DNA from: CAVZCK01 sp963773735
GTDB lineage: Bacteria; Pseudomonadota; Alphaproteobacteria; Rhizobiales; Rhodomicrobiaceae
NCBI GenBank assembly: GCA_963773735.1
Contig: CAVZCK010000018.1
Span: 310,001-374,000, forward strand
Length of the DNA: 64,000 nt
Direction: 5' to 3'
Shown here in pieces: positions 17,789 to 28,077 of this stretch. A program made the translations under genes and the position numbers. The notes below the pieces were generated by a model. That model was not told where the DNA came from. It did no database searches and saw only the letters and a program-made list of their open reading frames with translations. The stretch's first letter is position 1, and every line of letters starts with the position of its first letter.

Positions 17789-18561
17789 TGGCGATCGCGG
17801 TGGATTCGGCATTGCCTCAGGGAGCGCGCGCGAATGGCATGCGGATGATCGCGGTCTCGGTCTGGCGCGGGGCTGCGGAGGGCGACTATGCCGATTACAG
17901 CGTCCCGTTCCGCGACAGTCAGACCGTGCTCGATGTCGTGACACACATTCAGCGCCATATCGATGCCTCGCTGACCTACCGATTTGCCTGCCGCGTCGGC
18001 GTCTGCGGCTCATGCGCCATGACCGTCAACGGCATCCCGCGCTGGACCTGCCGTACCCATGTCAAGAAAGTTGTAAGGGATGGCGCGCTTAAAATCGGTC
18101 CGCTGACGAATATGCCGATCATCAAGGATCTGGCCTGCGACATGGCGGTGTTCTTCGAAAAATGGCGCGACGCGGAGGGCCAGTTCAAAGGCGCATTGAC
18201 CCGGCATGACGACGTCGCGCCGGTCAAGCCGTCCTCGCCGCAAAGGCAGGCTGCCGACGCCGGCATCGAATGCATCAATTGCGGGGTCTGCTACAGCGCT
18301 TGCGATGTGGTGGCATGGAACGAGGCCTATATCGGCCCGGCCGCTCTCAACCGGGCCTGGACGCTGCAGAACGACGTGCGCGATGAGGCGTTCGGCCGCC
18401 AACTCGCCGCCATCTCCCGCGACAGCGGCTGCCACAACTGCCACAGCCATCAGAGCTGCACCGAATATTGCCCCGCCGGGCTGAACCCCACGCGCTCGAT
18501 CGCCGGGCTGAAAGCGATGTCTGTCAGGGCGGCGCTAACGGGAAAGGCGGGCCGCTTATGA
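17788..18561 (+). CDS. Succinate dehydrogenase/fumarate reductase-like iron-sulfur subunit
   Basis: 257 residues. The [2Fe-2S] site has C68, C73, C76 and C88 (CRVGVCGSC). Two further Cys groups, C162/165/168/172 (CINCGVCYSAC) and C215/218/224/228, fit the [4Fe-4S] and [3Fe-4S] clusters of SdhB/FrdB. It passes electrons from the flavoprotein to quinone. It is translationally coupled to the importer permease and to the membrane subunit after it. This is not the housekeeping sdh arrangement, where C and D precede A and B. Confidence 0.85.
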   Translation: MAIAVDSALPQGARANGMRMIAVSVWRGAAEGDYADYSVPFRDSQTVLDVVTHIQRHIDASLTYRFACRVGVCGSCAMTVNGIPRWTCRTHVKKVVRDGALKIGPLTNMPIIKDLACDMAVFFEKWRDAEGQFKGALTRHDDVAPVKPSSPQRQAADAGIECINCGVCYSACDVVAWNEAYIGPAALNRAWTLQNDVRDEAFGRQLAAISRDSGCHNCHSHQSCTEYCPAGLNPTRSIAGLKAMSVRAALTGKAGRL

Positions 18562-18885
18562 CGTTGTGGCTCTATCTCGCTCAGCGGCTCTCGGCGATCG
18601 TCATGGTGCCGCTGGTTATCGGCCATCTCGTTTTGATGATCGTCGCGATTCAGAACGGGCTGACGGCATCCGAGATCCTGGCGCGGACGCAGGGCAGTCT
18701 GTTCTGGGGCGCCTATTACGGCCTGTTCGTGCTCGCCGTCTCCGTTCATGCCGCAATCGGCCTCCGGAACATCGCCGCCGAGAGCTTTGCGCTGGCGCGG
18801 CCCGAGCCTGACCGCGGCGATGATCGCAGTCGGCGCTTTTCTTATCATCCTGGGAGGCCGCGCCGTCATCGCGGTGGTCGCATGA
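18558..18885 (+). CDS. Sdh-like membrane anchor subunit 1 (one frameshift)
   Basis: Corrected length 108 residues with three hydrophobic helices. Helix segments are VMVPLVIGHLVLMIVAI, GAYYGLFVLAVSVHAAIGL and, after the shift, AAMIAVGAFLIILGG. His in IGHLV and SVHAA could ligate haem. One extra base near 18803 (ARP|SLTAAMIAVG) makes the frame run into the next gene, so uncorrected it appears as one fused protein. ATGA overlaps at both ends. Confidence 0.7.
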
Positions 18886-19226
18886 TGCTGCGCCCCCACC
18901 GCAACCATCCCCTTTGGTACGCCTTCGCGCTGCATCGCCTGTCCGGGCTGCTGCTGGCAATCTTTCTGCCGCTGCATTTCTACGTCCTCGGCCTGGCGCT
19001 GAGCGGCGCACCGGCGCTCGACAGCTTCCTGGCGATCACGGCGCAACCCGTCGTCAAGATCGCCGAATTCGGCCTCGTCTTCCTGCTCGCGGTGCATTTC
19101 TTCGGCGGCCTGCGGCTTCTGGCGCTGGAGTTCCTGCCCTGGCGCGACTGGCAAAAGGCGCTCGCCGCGGGTGCGGCAAGCGTCTCGATCCTGATCGCCT
19201 GCCTATTTCTATTGAACGCATTATAG
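18882..19226 (+). CDS. Sdh-like membrane anchor subunit 2
   Basis: 114 residues, three helices. HRLSGLLLAIFLPLHFYVLG is the cytochrome b-type SdhC signature, and LAVHFFGGLRLL carries the second candidate haem His. It forms the quinone site with the other anchor. The start overlaps the previous stop (ATGA). Intact. Confidence 0.78.
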   Translation: MMLRPHRNHPLWYAFALHRLSGLLLAIFLPLHFYVLGLALSGAPALDSFLAITAQPVVKIAEFGLVFLLAVHFFGGLRLLALEFLPWRDWQKALAAGAASVSILIACLFLLNAL

Positions 19227-19291
19227 CGCAACTCATGCACCACATCGCACCACCGGCCGTCGAAATTCCGCAGCGAAACATGGCAGGGCTA

Positions 19292-19400
19292 CTCCCTCTC
19301 CCATGGGGAGAGTGTTGGGGTGAGGGGCTACACCCTATCGATAGGTATTACTCCCTCACCCGGAATGCTAACGCATTCCGACCTCTCCCCATGGGAGAGG
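19292..19400. repeat. CCCTCTCCC intergenic palindromic repeat, copy 1
   Basis: CTCCCTCTCCCATGGGGAGAG opens the unit. A GTGAGGGGCTACACCCTATCGATAGG core and GGAATGCTAACGCATTCC hairpin follow, and CCTCTCCCCATGGGAGAGG closes it. Nearly identical to copy 3 at 38976. Confidence 0.85.
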
Positions 19401-19442
19401 TGAAGTCCGGCATTAGCGGCACGGCACGGGTTCACAGCTCCA

Positions 19443-21163
19443 ATGCTTGAGCGCATGAAAACCGACATCCTGATCCTCGGCTCCGGCGGCGCCGGTCTCT
19501 TCGCCGCGCTCCACGCTGCCCGCGCCAATCCGGATCTGACGGTCACTGTCGTCACCAAGGGCCTCATCGGCAAATGCGGCTGCACGCGCATGGTCCAGGG
19601 CGGCTATAATGTCTCGCTCGGGCCCGGCGACAGCGTCGAACGCCATTTCATGGATACGATCGAAGGCGGCAAATGGCTGCCGCATCAGCAGCTTGCCTGG
19701 ACGCTTTGCGAGAAGGCCGTCGAGCGGGTGCGCGAGCTGGAAAACGAGCTGGGCTGCTTTTTTGACCGCAACTCGGACGGCTCGCTGCATTTCAAGGCGT
19801 TTGCCGGCCAGACTTTCGACCGCACCGTGCATAAGGGCGACCTGACCGGAATCGAGATCATCAACCGACTGATGGAGCAGGTCTGGGCGGCGCCGGTTCA
19901 GCGTCTGGAGGAACATCGCGCCGTCGCCCTCATCCCCGCGCGCGACGCAAAAGAAGGCATCGCCGGCGTGCTTCTGATCGACATCAGGCGCGGCGTCTTC
20001 CGCTTCGTCACAGCGCGCGCGGTCCTGCTCGCGACGGGCGGCGGACCGACCATGTACCGCTATCACACGCCGTCGGGCGACAAGAGCATGGACGGGCTGT
20101 CCATGGCGCTGACCGCAGGGCTGCCCTTGCGCGACATGGAGATGGTGCAGTTCCATCCCACCGGCCTGCTCGCCGGCCCGGATACGCGCATGACCGGCAC
20201 CGTGCTTGAGGAAGGTTTGCGCGGTGCGGGTGGCTATCTGCTCAATGGCGAGCAGCGCCGCTTCATGGCCGATTACGATCCGAAGGGCGAGCGCGCCACA
20301 CGCGACGTGGTCAGCCGCGCGATCTATGCGGAAATGCGGCGCGGCGCCACGACGCCGCATGGCGGCGTTTATATCCGGATGTCGCATCTGGGGCCGGAGC
20401 AGGTGGCGAAAAGTTCAAGGGCATGGTCACGCGCTGTGCCGATTGCGGGTTCGATCTCGCGGGCGGGCTGGTCGAGGTGGTGCCGACGGCGCATTACCAG
20501 ATGGGCGGCGTCATCTGCGAGCCGGACACCTCGACCGAAATCCCTCGCCTCTATGTCGCGGGCGAGGATGCCGGCGGCGTCCATGGCGCCAACCGGCTCG
20601 GCGGCAATGGCGTTGCCAACTCGACTGTCTATGGTGCGATCTCCGGCGATGTGATGGCGGCCGCGGCGCCCGGCTTCACTTTCCTCGATCCGAATGAGGA
20701 AGCGATCGCCGCCGCGATCGAGGGTGCGCTGAGGCCGATGGCCAAGGCGGCGGGCGATCTTAACGGCCTGCGCGAGAAGCTGCTCGATGTTATGTGGGAT
20801 GATGTCGGAGTGATCCGAAGCGTGCGGCAGCTTTCCTCCGCGCTTACCGTGCTTGCAAATTTGAAGTCCGAACTGCTCGAAACCGGCTTGGGCGTTCAGG
20901 ATCTCGCCTTTAATCTGACCTGGCACGATTGGCTCAACCTTCAGAGCCTCTTACATATTAGCGAGGCGATCACGCTGGCGGCGCTGAAGCGGGAGAATTC
21001 GCGCGGCGCCCATTATCGCGAGGATTTCCCGGATCAGGGCGATCTGCACGCCTCCGCCTTCACCGTGGTTCGCGAGACGGACGGGACGCTCGGCGTCGGC
21101 GAGGCGCAGGTTAAGTTCTCGATCGTCGAGCCGGGGCAGTCCCTGCTGAACGAGGCCGCATGA
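19443..21163 (+). CDS. Succinate dehydrogenase/fumarate reductase-like flavoprotein (one frameshift)
   Basis: Corrected length 573 residues. FAD-binding GSGGAGLFAALHA opens the protein. MVQFHPTGLLA, VVSRAIYAE, AHYQMGGV and GANRLGGNGVANSTVYG hold the dicarboxylate-binding and catalytic residues. The position of the His that binds FAD covalently in SdhA/FrdA (SHTxxAQGG) is Cys: GCTRMVQGGY. The flavin is therefore not His-linked. One base is missing near 20407 (VA|EKFKGMVTR). Separated from the other subunits by a repeat. Electron donor subunit, cytoplasmic face. Confidence 0.82.
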
Positions 21164-21220
21164 GGCGGAAGTTATTTTGATGTTAACAACGACGGCATCA
21201 CATTGCCCGACGAGGCTAAG

Positions 21221-21344
21221 CCCCCTCGCCCGGCGCTGCGCGCCGCCCTCTCCCGCGAGGGGAGAGGGCAAAAGAAGTCGCCGCGAGTCTTGCCCTCTCC
21301 CCTTGCGGGAGAGGGCTCCCGCCGAAGGCGGGTGGGTGAGGGGT
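21221..21344. repeat. CCCTCTCCC intergenic palindromic repeat, copy 2
   Basis: CCCTCGCCCGGCGCTGCGCG, then CCGCCCTCTCCCGCGAGGGG, then TGCCCTCTCCCCTTGCGGGA and a final GGGTGAGGGG. Closely related to copy 4 at 59423. Lies between the flavoprotein and the fumarase genes. Confidence 0.8.
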
Positions 21345-21390
21345 GAAGCAGCAAAAACACAGGTATGCTTAGAATGTTGAGTGATATCAA

Positions 21391-22355
21391 ATGATACCGA
21401 TCAAACTCGCCCAGGAGGTCGCCGAAGCGCTGACGGCCAAGGCGGCCATCGAAATCCCGGACGACTATCTCGCCGGACTGCGCCGCATGGCCAATACCGA
21501 GGAGGGCGACCTGTCGTCCTTCGTGCTGAAGGCGATGCTGGAGAATTACGAGGCGGCCAAGGAAGACCGCCGGGCGATGTGCGCCGACACGGGCCTGCCG
21601 CGCTGGTATGTGAAATACGGCAATGAGGCGCGGATCGAGGGCGGTCCGGTGGCGCTCGAAGCAGCGCTCCGCCGCGCAGTCGCCAAAGCCACCGCCGAGG
21701 TGCCGCTGCGGCCCAACCGCGTGCATCCGCTCTGGCGGACGGATCATGACAACAATGTCGGCATCAATGCGCCGGAGATCGAATATTCCTTCGAGCCGGA
21801 TGCGTCCTGGATCGATCTGACCACGGTGCACAAGGGCGGCCTGTTCGGCACCGACTACCGGATGCTGTTTCCCGGCGACGGCATCCAGGGCATCAAGCGC
21901 TTCTATCTCGATACGCTCATCGCCTTCGGCAAGCGCGGCCTTGCCTGTCAGCCCGCCATCATCGGCATCGGCTCGGGGGCTCGAAAGACATCTCCATGGT
22001 CCTCGGCAAGCAAGCCGCCTGCCTGCGCGTCGTCGGCGACCGCAATCCAGACCCGAAAATCGCGGCGCTGGAGGAGGAATTCATCGAGCTCGGCAACACT
22101 ATCGGCATGGGGCCGATGGGCTTCGTCGGCAAGTCGATGGTCGTCGATTGCCATATCGAGGTCGGCTATTGCCACACCGGCGGCATGCCGATGAGCGTGC
22201 ACGCCTTCTGCCTGTCCTCGCGCCGCGCCGTCGCGCGCATTTACGAGGACGGGCGGGTCGAGTACCGCACCGACCCGACATGGTTTACACCCTATATGCG
22301 CCGGGAGACTGTGGAATGGCCGCAAGCGACGGAAAGCTCAAGACAGTCCGCCTGA
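21391..22355 (+). CDS. Class I fumarase/tartrate dehydratase alpha subunit (one frameshift)
   Basis: Corrected length 321 residues. Iron-sulfur hydro-lyase catalysing reversible hydration of fumarate or a related unsaturated diacid. Cluster cysteines are expected in MCADTGLPRWYVKYG and in GYCHTGGMPMSVHAFCLSSRRA. HDNNVGINAPEIEY and HKGGLFGTDYRMLFPGDGI are family segments. One G is missing from a G run near 21976 (IGIG|GSKDISMVLGKQA). It overlaps the beta gene by 40 bases. Confidence 0.82.
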
Positions 22356-22997
22356 AGACGCCGGTTACGCCCGAGGCGATCGCCGAGCTGGAGATCGGCA
22401 GCGTCGTCTATCTCGACGGCGTCGTCTATACCGGGCGCGAGGGCGTCTATAAGCATGTCGTCGAGGATGGCTGGACGCTGCCCGAGGGCCTCGCCGAAAT
22501 CAGCAACGTCAATTTTCACTGCTCGCCGGCAGCCTCGGTCAGGCCGGACGGCTCTTATAATGTCGGCGCCGTGACGGCAACCGCAAGCTTCCGCTTCTCC
22601 AAATGGCTCGACGAGTGGTTCGCGAAATCCGGCGCCAAGGTGATCATCGGCAAGGGCGGCATGATCGAGCGAGGTCTATAGGCGGCAATTCCTGCCGGTC
22701 GGCGCCATCTATCTGACCACCGTCGGCTATGGAACCGGCGCGCTGCTCGGGCGCGGGATCAAGGGCGTCAGAGATGTGAAATGGCTGAAAGAGCTCGGCA
22801 TCGCCCAGGCGCTATGGATTTTCGAAGTGGAGAATTTCGGCCCGTTCCTGGTGGAGAGCGACCTGAAAGGCAACAGCCTGTTCGAGCGGGAGAACGACAA
22901 AATCGCCGGGAACCTTTCGAAGCTTTATGAGGGGACGCGGCCGGCGATCCTGCGCCGCTACGGCGAGACCGACGACCGGACCGATGAACTCATCTGA
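22316..22997 (+). CDS. Class I fumarase/tartrate dehydratase beta subunit (one frameshift)
   Basis: Corrected length 226 residues; partner of the alpha subunit. LKTPVTPEAIAELEIGSVVYLDGVVYTGREGVYKH is the N-terminal swivelling-domain pattern, and IIGKGGM precedes the break. The frame continues as YRRQFLPVGAIYLTTVGYGTGALLG after removal of one base near 22672. Last gene of the importer-dehydrogenase-hydratase module. Confidence 0.8.
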
Positions 22998-23012
22998 GCG
23001 CGCCGATCCCGC

Positions 23013-23378
23013 TCACGTCACTACGACGATCTGATCGCCCTCCACCTCAACCTTATAGAGGCGAAGCCGCAGCGGCGCCCTCCCGCGCGAGGCCGCAAGC
23101 GCTTCCCCGGTCTTCATGCTGTATTCGAAGCCATGCCAAGGGCAACGCACGATCTCGCCATCGTCGTGATAGCGAAGCACATTCGGCGTTTCGGACGAGG
23201 TCATCCCGGAAATGCAGCCAAAGCCCAGATCGGCGCCCTGATGCGGGCAGCGCGCGGGGAAGGCCCGGATTTCGCCGCTCGGAAGCCGGGCGAGCAGCAC
23301 GGCCGCCCGCCCGGCCATCGCGCGAGTGAAGGCTCCGACGGTCACCTCGTCGGCCCTGCAGACGGGATAGCGCGCCAT
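23013..23378 (-). CDS. Small Rieske [2Fe-2S] ferredoxin
   Basis: 121 residues. The Rieske ligands are C44-P-H46 (CPHQGADLGFG) and C79-x2-H82 (CPWHGFEYS). The single-domain size indicates a soluble ferredoxin of the NirD/BphF class. It begins 17 bases after the amidohydrolase and is likely co-transcribed with it. No oxygenase is present nearby, so its partner is unknown. Intact. Confidence 0.85.
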   Translation of the reverse strand: MARYPVCRADEVTVGAFTRAMAGRAAVLLARLPSGEIRAFPARCPHQGADLGFGCISGMTSSETPNVLRYHDDGEIVRCPWHGFEYSMKTGEALAASRGRAPLRLRLYKVEVEGDQIVVVT

Positions 23379-23394
23379 AGCGATGAACCCCGCC

Positions 23395-24474
23395 CTACTC
23401 GGCCGCGACCGGCTGCACCGCGGCGGCCGGCGGCGCGTCGAGGCTGTAGAACTGGGCCGCATTGGCTCCAGAAAATCTTCTCCCGCGTCGTCTCCGGCAA
23501 GCCTTTCGGGATCGCCGCATGCGGATCGTCGAAGTCGAAATGCGGATAATCCGTCGAGAACATCAGAATATCGTCCGTCCCCATCAGATCGATGAGCTTC
23601 ATCCACTGCTCGGCGGTAATGTCCTCGGTCGGCTGGGTCGACAGGCGCAGCCGCTCGCGGCAGTGCTGGCTGGGCAGCTTCTTGATCCACGGCACCTCGA
23701 TCCGGCCCTGGCGATATTCGCGGTCCAGGCGCCACATCACATGCGGCAGCCAGCTGAAACCGCCTTCGAGAATGAGAAAGCGCAGCCTCGGGAAAATTGT
23801 CGAACACGCCATTGACAACGAGGCTGATCACCTGCGGCATCAGCGAGATCGGCAGGAGCGCATGCCTCTCCATGTAGTGCAGGCCCATGCCGTAAGGCCC
23901 TTGCGCGGCGGTCGTGTGATGGAACGCGACCATCAGATCGTTGCGCTCCGCCGCGGCAAAAATCGGCCGATACATCGGATGGCCATAGGCGATGTCGTCA
24001 CCGACCGACAGCATCACCTGCCTGATCTGCGGATGCGCGGCCATGCGGTCGATCTCGCGCGCCGCCGCCTCCGGATCGCGCGCGAAGACCTGGACGCTGC
24101 CGATGAAGCGCCGATCCTTGCTCAGCCAGTGTTCCGCGACATAGTCGTTATAGGACGGCGGCAAGCGCCGTGCCGAGGCCGTATTGCAGCTTGAGGCCGG
24201 TCGGATAGAAATAGCCGGTCAGAACAGCGTAGCTAAGATCGTAGCGGTCCAGAATCTGCTCCCGCATCAGGCCGTAGTCCGACGCCGAAGGCGAGCCGTC
24301 GGCGTTTTTCACGTCGGCGCGGTTGCCGTTTCCCGGCGAGGTGTAAGCGAAGGGCTGGCTGAAGCCGCGCCAGGCGCCTTGCGCGATCCAGCCCTTGTAT
24401 GGCTCCGGCAGATAGGGAACCAGGTCCTTGATCGAGCTGAAGCTTTCATGGACATCGGTATCGATGATGCGCAT
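23395..24474 (-). CDS. Amidohydrolase family (ACMSD/2-pyrone hydrolase type) protein (three frameshifts)
   Basis: TIM-barrel metal hydrolase or decarboxylase, corrected length 358 residues. MRIIDTDVHE opens with the metal-binding D-x-H motif. MVAFHHT gives a further His, FLILEGGFSWLPHVMWRLD is the typical late-barrel strand, and FSTDYPHFDFDDP holds the catalytic Asp. Extra bases are inferred near 24175, 23795 and 23463. GGGAGG precedes ATG 24474. The substrate is unknown; families like this act on ring-cleavage products or lactones. Confidence 0.78.
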
Positions 24475-24717
24475 GGGCGATCGGCCTCCCTGAAACGTCA
24501 TCCGGTCCCGCATTTTTGGCGGGCGCCTTGCTCGTAAGCCTAAGTCAGAAAATCAGAACCTTCCATTCCGTTTTCCGAAAATCTTGTCGAAATCTTCTTG
24601 ATCGGATCGCGATCCAATAGGAGAGTTGCATAAAACGCGGACAATCAGCGGCGGCGCGCGCATCCGCGGCTCCTTACTGGGCGCCGCCCGGCGCCGGGTT
24701 CTCAGAACGGGAGGCTC

Positions 24718-25816
24718 ATGATGCTTGCACCGGCCGAGCTGACGGCTGCGACGGTTGGCGTTTCCGCCAGGCGCCTGCGATTGCGCCTTAAATCGCCATA
24801 CAAGCTGTCCTTCGGCGCGGTTGAAGCGTTCGACACCGTCCTCGTAACCGCACGCATTGGCGAGGTGATCGGATATGGCGAGGCTACGGTTCTGACAGGC
24901 TATACGGAAGAGACCATCGAGGGTAGCTGGGCGCTCGCCCGGAGTTTGGTCGAACGGCATGGCACTGGCACTGTTGCCGAGCTTCTCGCCGAGGCGGACC
25001 GGCTCACATCCGAGGCGCCCTTCACGGCAACCGCATTTCGCACGGCGGTCGAGATGGCCGCGCGGCATCCTCTCCTCGTGAGCGAGACCGAGCGGCGGAT
25101 CCCCGTGCTTGCGATCATCAACGCGGCCGTCGAAAGCGAAATCGCGGCGGAGGTCGATAGCCGAGGTTTCGGAGGGCTACAAGACCCTCAAGATCAAGGC
25201 GGGTTTTGACCGCGTGGCCGACCTCGCCCGCGTGCGGTTCATTCAAAGTCTGGTTGCGGGTACGGACATTCAGCTCACGGTCGATGCCAATCAGGGCTAT
25301 AGCCGCGAAGATGGCTGTGCCTTCGCCGCCCAGCTCAGCCCGGACAATATGCTGTTCTTCGAGCAGGCCTGTCATAAGGACGACTGGGATGCGGCAGTCG
25401 CCGTGGCGCAGATCTCGGCGGTCCCAATCATGTTAGATGAAAGCATTTACGACCTCGGCGATGTCGAGCGCGCGGCGTCGCTCCGCGCGGCCCAATATGT
25501 GAAGCTGAAGCTGATGAAATGCGGCGGCCTTGACAGGCTTGCCGACGCCCTCGCGCGCGTCAAGGCGCTCGGCCTCAAGGCCGTGCTCGGCAACGGCGTG
25601 GCGACGGATATCGGCTGCTGGATGGAGGCGGCCGTCGCTTATGAGCGGCTGGACACGGCGGGCGAGATGAACGGCTTTCTGAAGCCGATGCGCCATCTCG
25701 TGACGAACCCGCTCGCGGTCGAGCAAGGCGACATCGTCGTCCCCGCGGGTTGGTGGCCGGCGCTCGACGAAGAGGCCGTATCGGCCGATCAGCTCGATGC
25801 GGTCGGCAGAGCCTGA
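24718..25816 (+). CDS. Enolase-superfamily enzyme (muconate cycloisomerase / dipeptide epimerase group; one frameshift)
   Basis: Corrected length 365 residues. The general base pair is LKIKAG (K-x-K). Metal ligands are Asp in LTVDANQGYS, Glu in FFEQ and Asp in MLDESIYD. The second Lys lies in VKLKLMKCGG. It abstracts a proton alpha to a carboxylate; whether it lactonises, epimerises or racemises cannot be told. One extra base near 25155 (AEV...|AEVSEGYKTLKI). GGGAGG lies just upstream. Divergent from the amidohydrolase-Rieske pair and convergent with the IclR gene. Confidence 0.8.
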
Positions 25817-25842
25817 CCCAGCCGCTGACGCCGCGACAGCCC

Positions 25843-26646
25843 TCAATCGCCATGCGCCTCAGCCTTGAGAAGCCCGGCGGCCTCGGCGATCCGCTCAGCC
25901 GCCCGGCGCAGATAAGGCACGGTCTCGCGTGCCGCTTCCGCGCTCAAGCGAAAAACCGGGGCGTGGACCGCAAGCGCGGCGGCGGTCTGCCCGTCGCTGC
26001 GTTTGACCGGCACGGCAACGCCGATCAGACCGAGATGATATTCCTCGCGGTTGATCGAGACACCCGTCTCGGCGATCTCTTCAAGCTCCGCCTCCAAGGC
26101 ATCGACACTTGTAATTGTGTTGGCCGTGTATTTGTCGAGCCGCAGCGATTGCAGGAATTTGCGTCGTTTGGCAGGCGCAAGATGCGCAAGCAGCAGCTTG
26201 CCCGACGCGGTGCAGTGGATCGGCACCCTGGACCCGGCCTGCAGCTGCATCCGCAGCGGCCAATCGCATTCGACGCGCTCCAGGTAGAGCACGTCATTGC
26301 CGTGCAGGATCGCCAGATTGCAGGATTCGCGCACGCGTTCGACCAGTTCGCGCATGATGTCGCGCACGGGCGGGCGCCGGGCCATGGTCGCCAGAGCATC
26401 GACGGCGAGCGCCAACAGCTCAGGGCCGACAGTGTAGGCACGGCCTGACAGATCGCGCTGAACGAAGCCGATGTCTTCGAGCTGCCCCAACAGGCGATGC
26501 ACCGACGGCTTGGGAAGATCCAGATGCGCGGACAGGTCGACAAGCTGCCGCGGGGTCTCGCTCGACAACAGCACCCGCATCAGCTTCATGGCCTTTTGCA
26601 CGGCCGTGTCTTTGCCGGAGTTGGCGAAATCGTCGTCCATCACCAT
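25843..26646 (-). CDS. IclR family transcriptional regulator
   Basis: 267 residues. The winged-helix N-terminus (AVQKAMKLMRVLLS, LDLPKPSVHRLLGQLEDIGFVQ) is followed by the IclR effector domain (GSRVPIHCTASGKLLLAHL, REEYHLGLIGVAVPV). Intact. ATG 26646 or 26640 may start it. It sits between the enolase-superfamily gene and a divergent MFS transporter and probably controls one or both. Confidence 0.88.
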   Translation of the reverse strand: MVMDDDFANSGKDTAVQKAMKLMRVLLSSETPRQLVDLSAHLDLPKPSVHRLLGQLEDIGFVQRDLSGRAYTVGPELLALAVDALATMARRPPVRDIMRELVERVRESCNLAILHGNDVLYLERVECDWPLRMQLQAGSRVPIHCTASGKLLLAHLAPAKRRKFLQSLRLDKYTANTITSVDALEAELEEIAETGVSINREEYHLGLIGVAVPVKRSDGQTAAALAVHAPVFRLSAEAARETVPYLRRAAERIAEAAGLLKAEAHGD

Positions 26647-26873
26647 ATGCTGCCGGGCCCATGCTCAGGCCCTTCGTTCGCTTCGACATTGCGGCCAGGC
26701 GGCCGGCAAGGTTCAATTGTAGAAAAACCGGAATGTAGCGTTTCGATTTCGATTGAAATTATGCCGCGCCGCCATAGAGTCTCTAGTTACGAGCGTTGAC
26801 GCGCCGGCGCAAGCACCGCGACAACCGTGGCTTCCCGCCCGATGAGACCAAGCCAGACGAAAGGCGCCAACCG

Positions 26874-28077
26874 ATGAAATCCGAGATGCTCCGCAGCCTC
26901 GTCGTCGATGCTCGTGACCCAGGCTGCGGTCGTGATGGCCGCGTTCACCGCGCCGGTTCTCGCCAAACAGATCGCCGGCGCATTGCAAATGCCGGCGGCC
27001 CTGATCGGTTACTACACCTCGATCGTCTTTGCCGGCGCCATGGCGGCGTCGCTGATCTCCGGGCCGCTGATCCAGCGATATGGAGCAGTCCGCGTCAGCC
27101 AGGGCACCGTGCTCCTCGCCGCGCTCGGTCTCGTCAGCCTTGCCGCCGGTCATCCGGCCGGAGTCGTTACCAGCGCGATCCTCGCCGGTCTCGCCTACGC
27201 GCCGGGCAATCCGGCGAGTTCACAGCTGCTTGCCCAGACCACGCCGCCGCAGCACCGCAACGCGATCTTCTCACTGAAGCAGACTGCGGTTCCGATCGGC
27301 GTCACCATCACCGGCTTCGCGACGCCTTTCCTGCTTCAATTCCTGCCATGGCAGGCGGCGTTACTGGTGCTCGCCGGCCTCTGCATCGGCGTCGTCGCAG
27401 CGGTGGAGCCCTGGCGTCCGTCCCTTGATGCGCGCGGGCCGACCGAGGCCGTCAGGTTCTCGCCCTTTGCCGCGCTGCGTTTGGTATTCGCCGTCCCGGT
27501 CCTCCGCCGTCTCGGCATCGTCTCCCTGGCGCTGGCGAGCGTTCAGTTCGGCTTCAGCGCGATCTTTGCGACCTATCTGCAGGAGGCCCAGCATATCTCG
27601 ACCGGCAGCGCCGGATTGCTGCTGTCCGCAGCCATGGTGACGAGCGTGATTCTGCGCGTTGCCCTCGGTGCGACCGCCGACCGCTTCGGCGCGCGCCAAA
27701 TCCTGATCGGCATGACGCTGATCATGGTGGTCTTCGCGGCGCTGCTCACCTTCCTCGCCGCTCCGCTTCCAGCGGTGGCAATAACCGGTGTCGTGCTCGG
27801 CGCCGCCTCCTTTTCCTGGAACGGCGTCTATCTGGCCGAGGTCGCGGATGCGGCGCCGAAGGAATTCGTCGCCTCCGCCACGGCGGGCACCATGTTCTTC
27901 GTGTTTCTTGGCGGCTTTATCGGGCCGGGCCTCGTCTCGACCGCGATCTCACTTTCCGGCGCCTATGAAGCCGGCTTTGCGGTTCTTTCGGTAATTGCCG
28001 CGCTCGGAGCGGCGGCCTTGCTGCTGCCTGAGCGCAGCTTCGCCGCGGCACCGCGGACCAGCTCGCCGCAAGGCTAA
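26874..28077 (+). CDS. MFS transporter (one frameshift near the start)
   Basis: Corrected length 400 residues with about 12 membrane helices. TGFATPFLLQFLPWQAALLV and ATADRFGARQILIG are MFS loop motifs. The first codons (MKSEMLRSLVV) and the rest (MLVTQAAVVMAAFTAPVLA) are one frame apart; one extra base near 26905 would join them. Otherwise translation starts at 26908. The substrate is unknown; neighbours suggest an organic acid. Its end overlaps the LysR gene end. Confidence 0.82.

Noticed and set aside
18558..19226. Single 222-residue cytochrome b-like protein
   Set aside because: Two Sdh anchor genes joined by an extra base near 18803. Corrected, the first ends at 18885 and the second starts at 18882.
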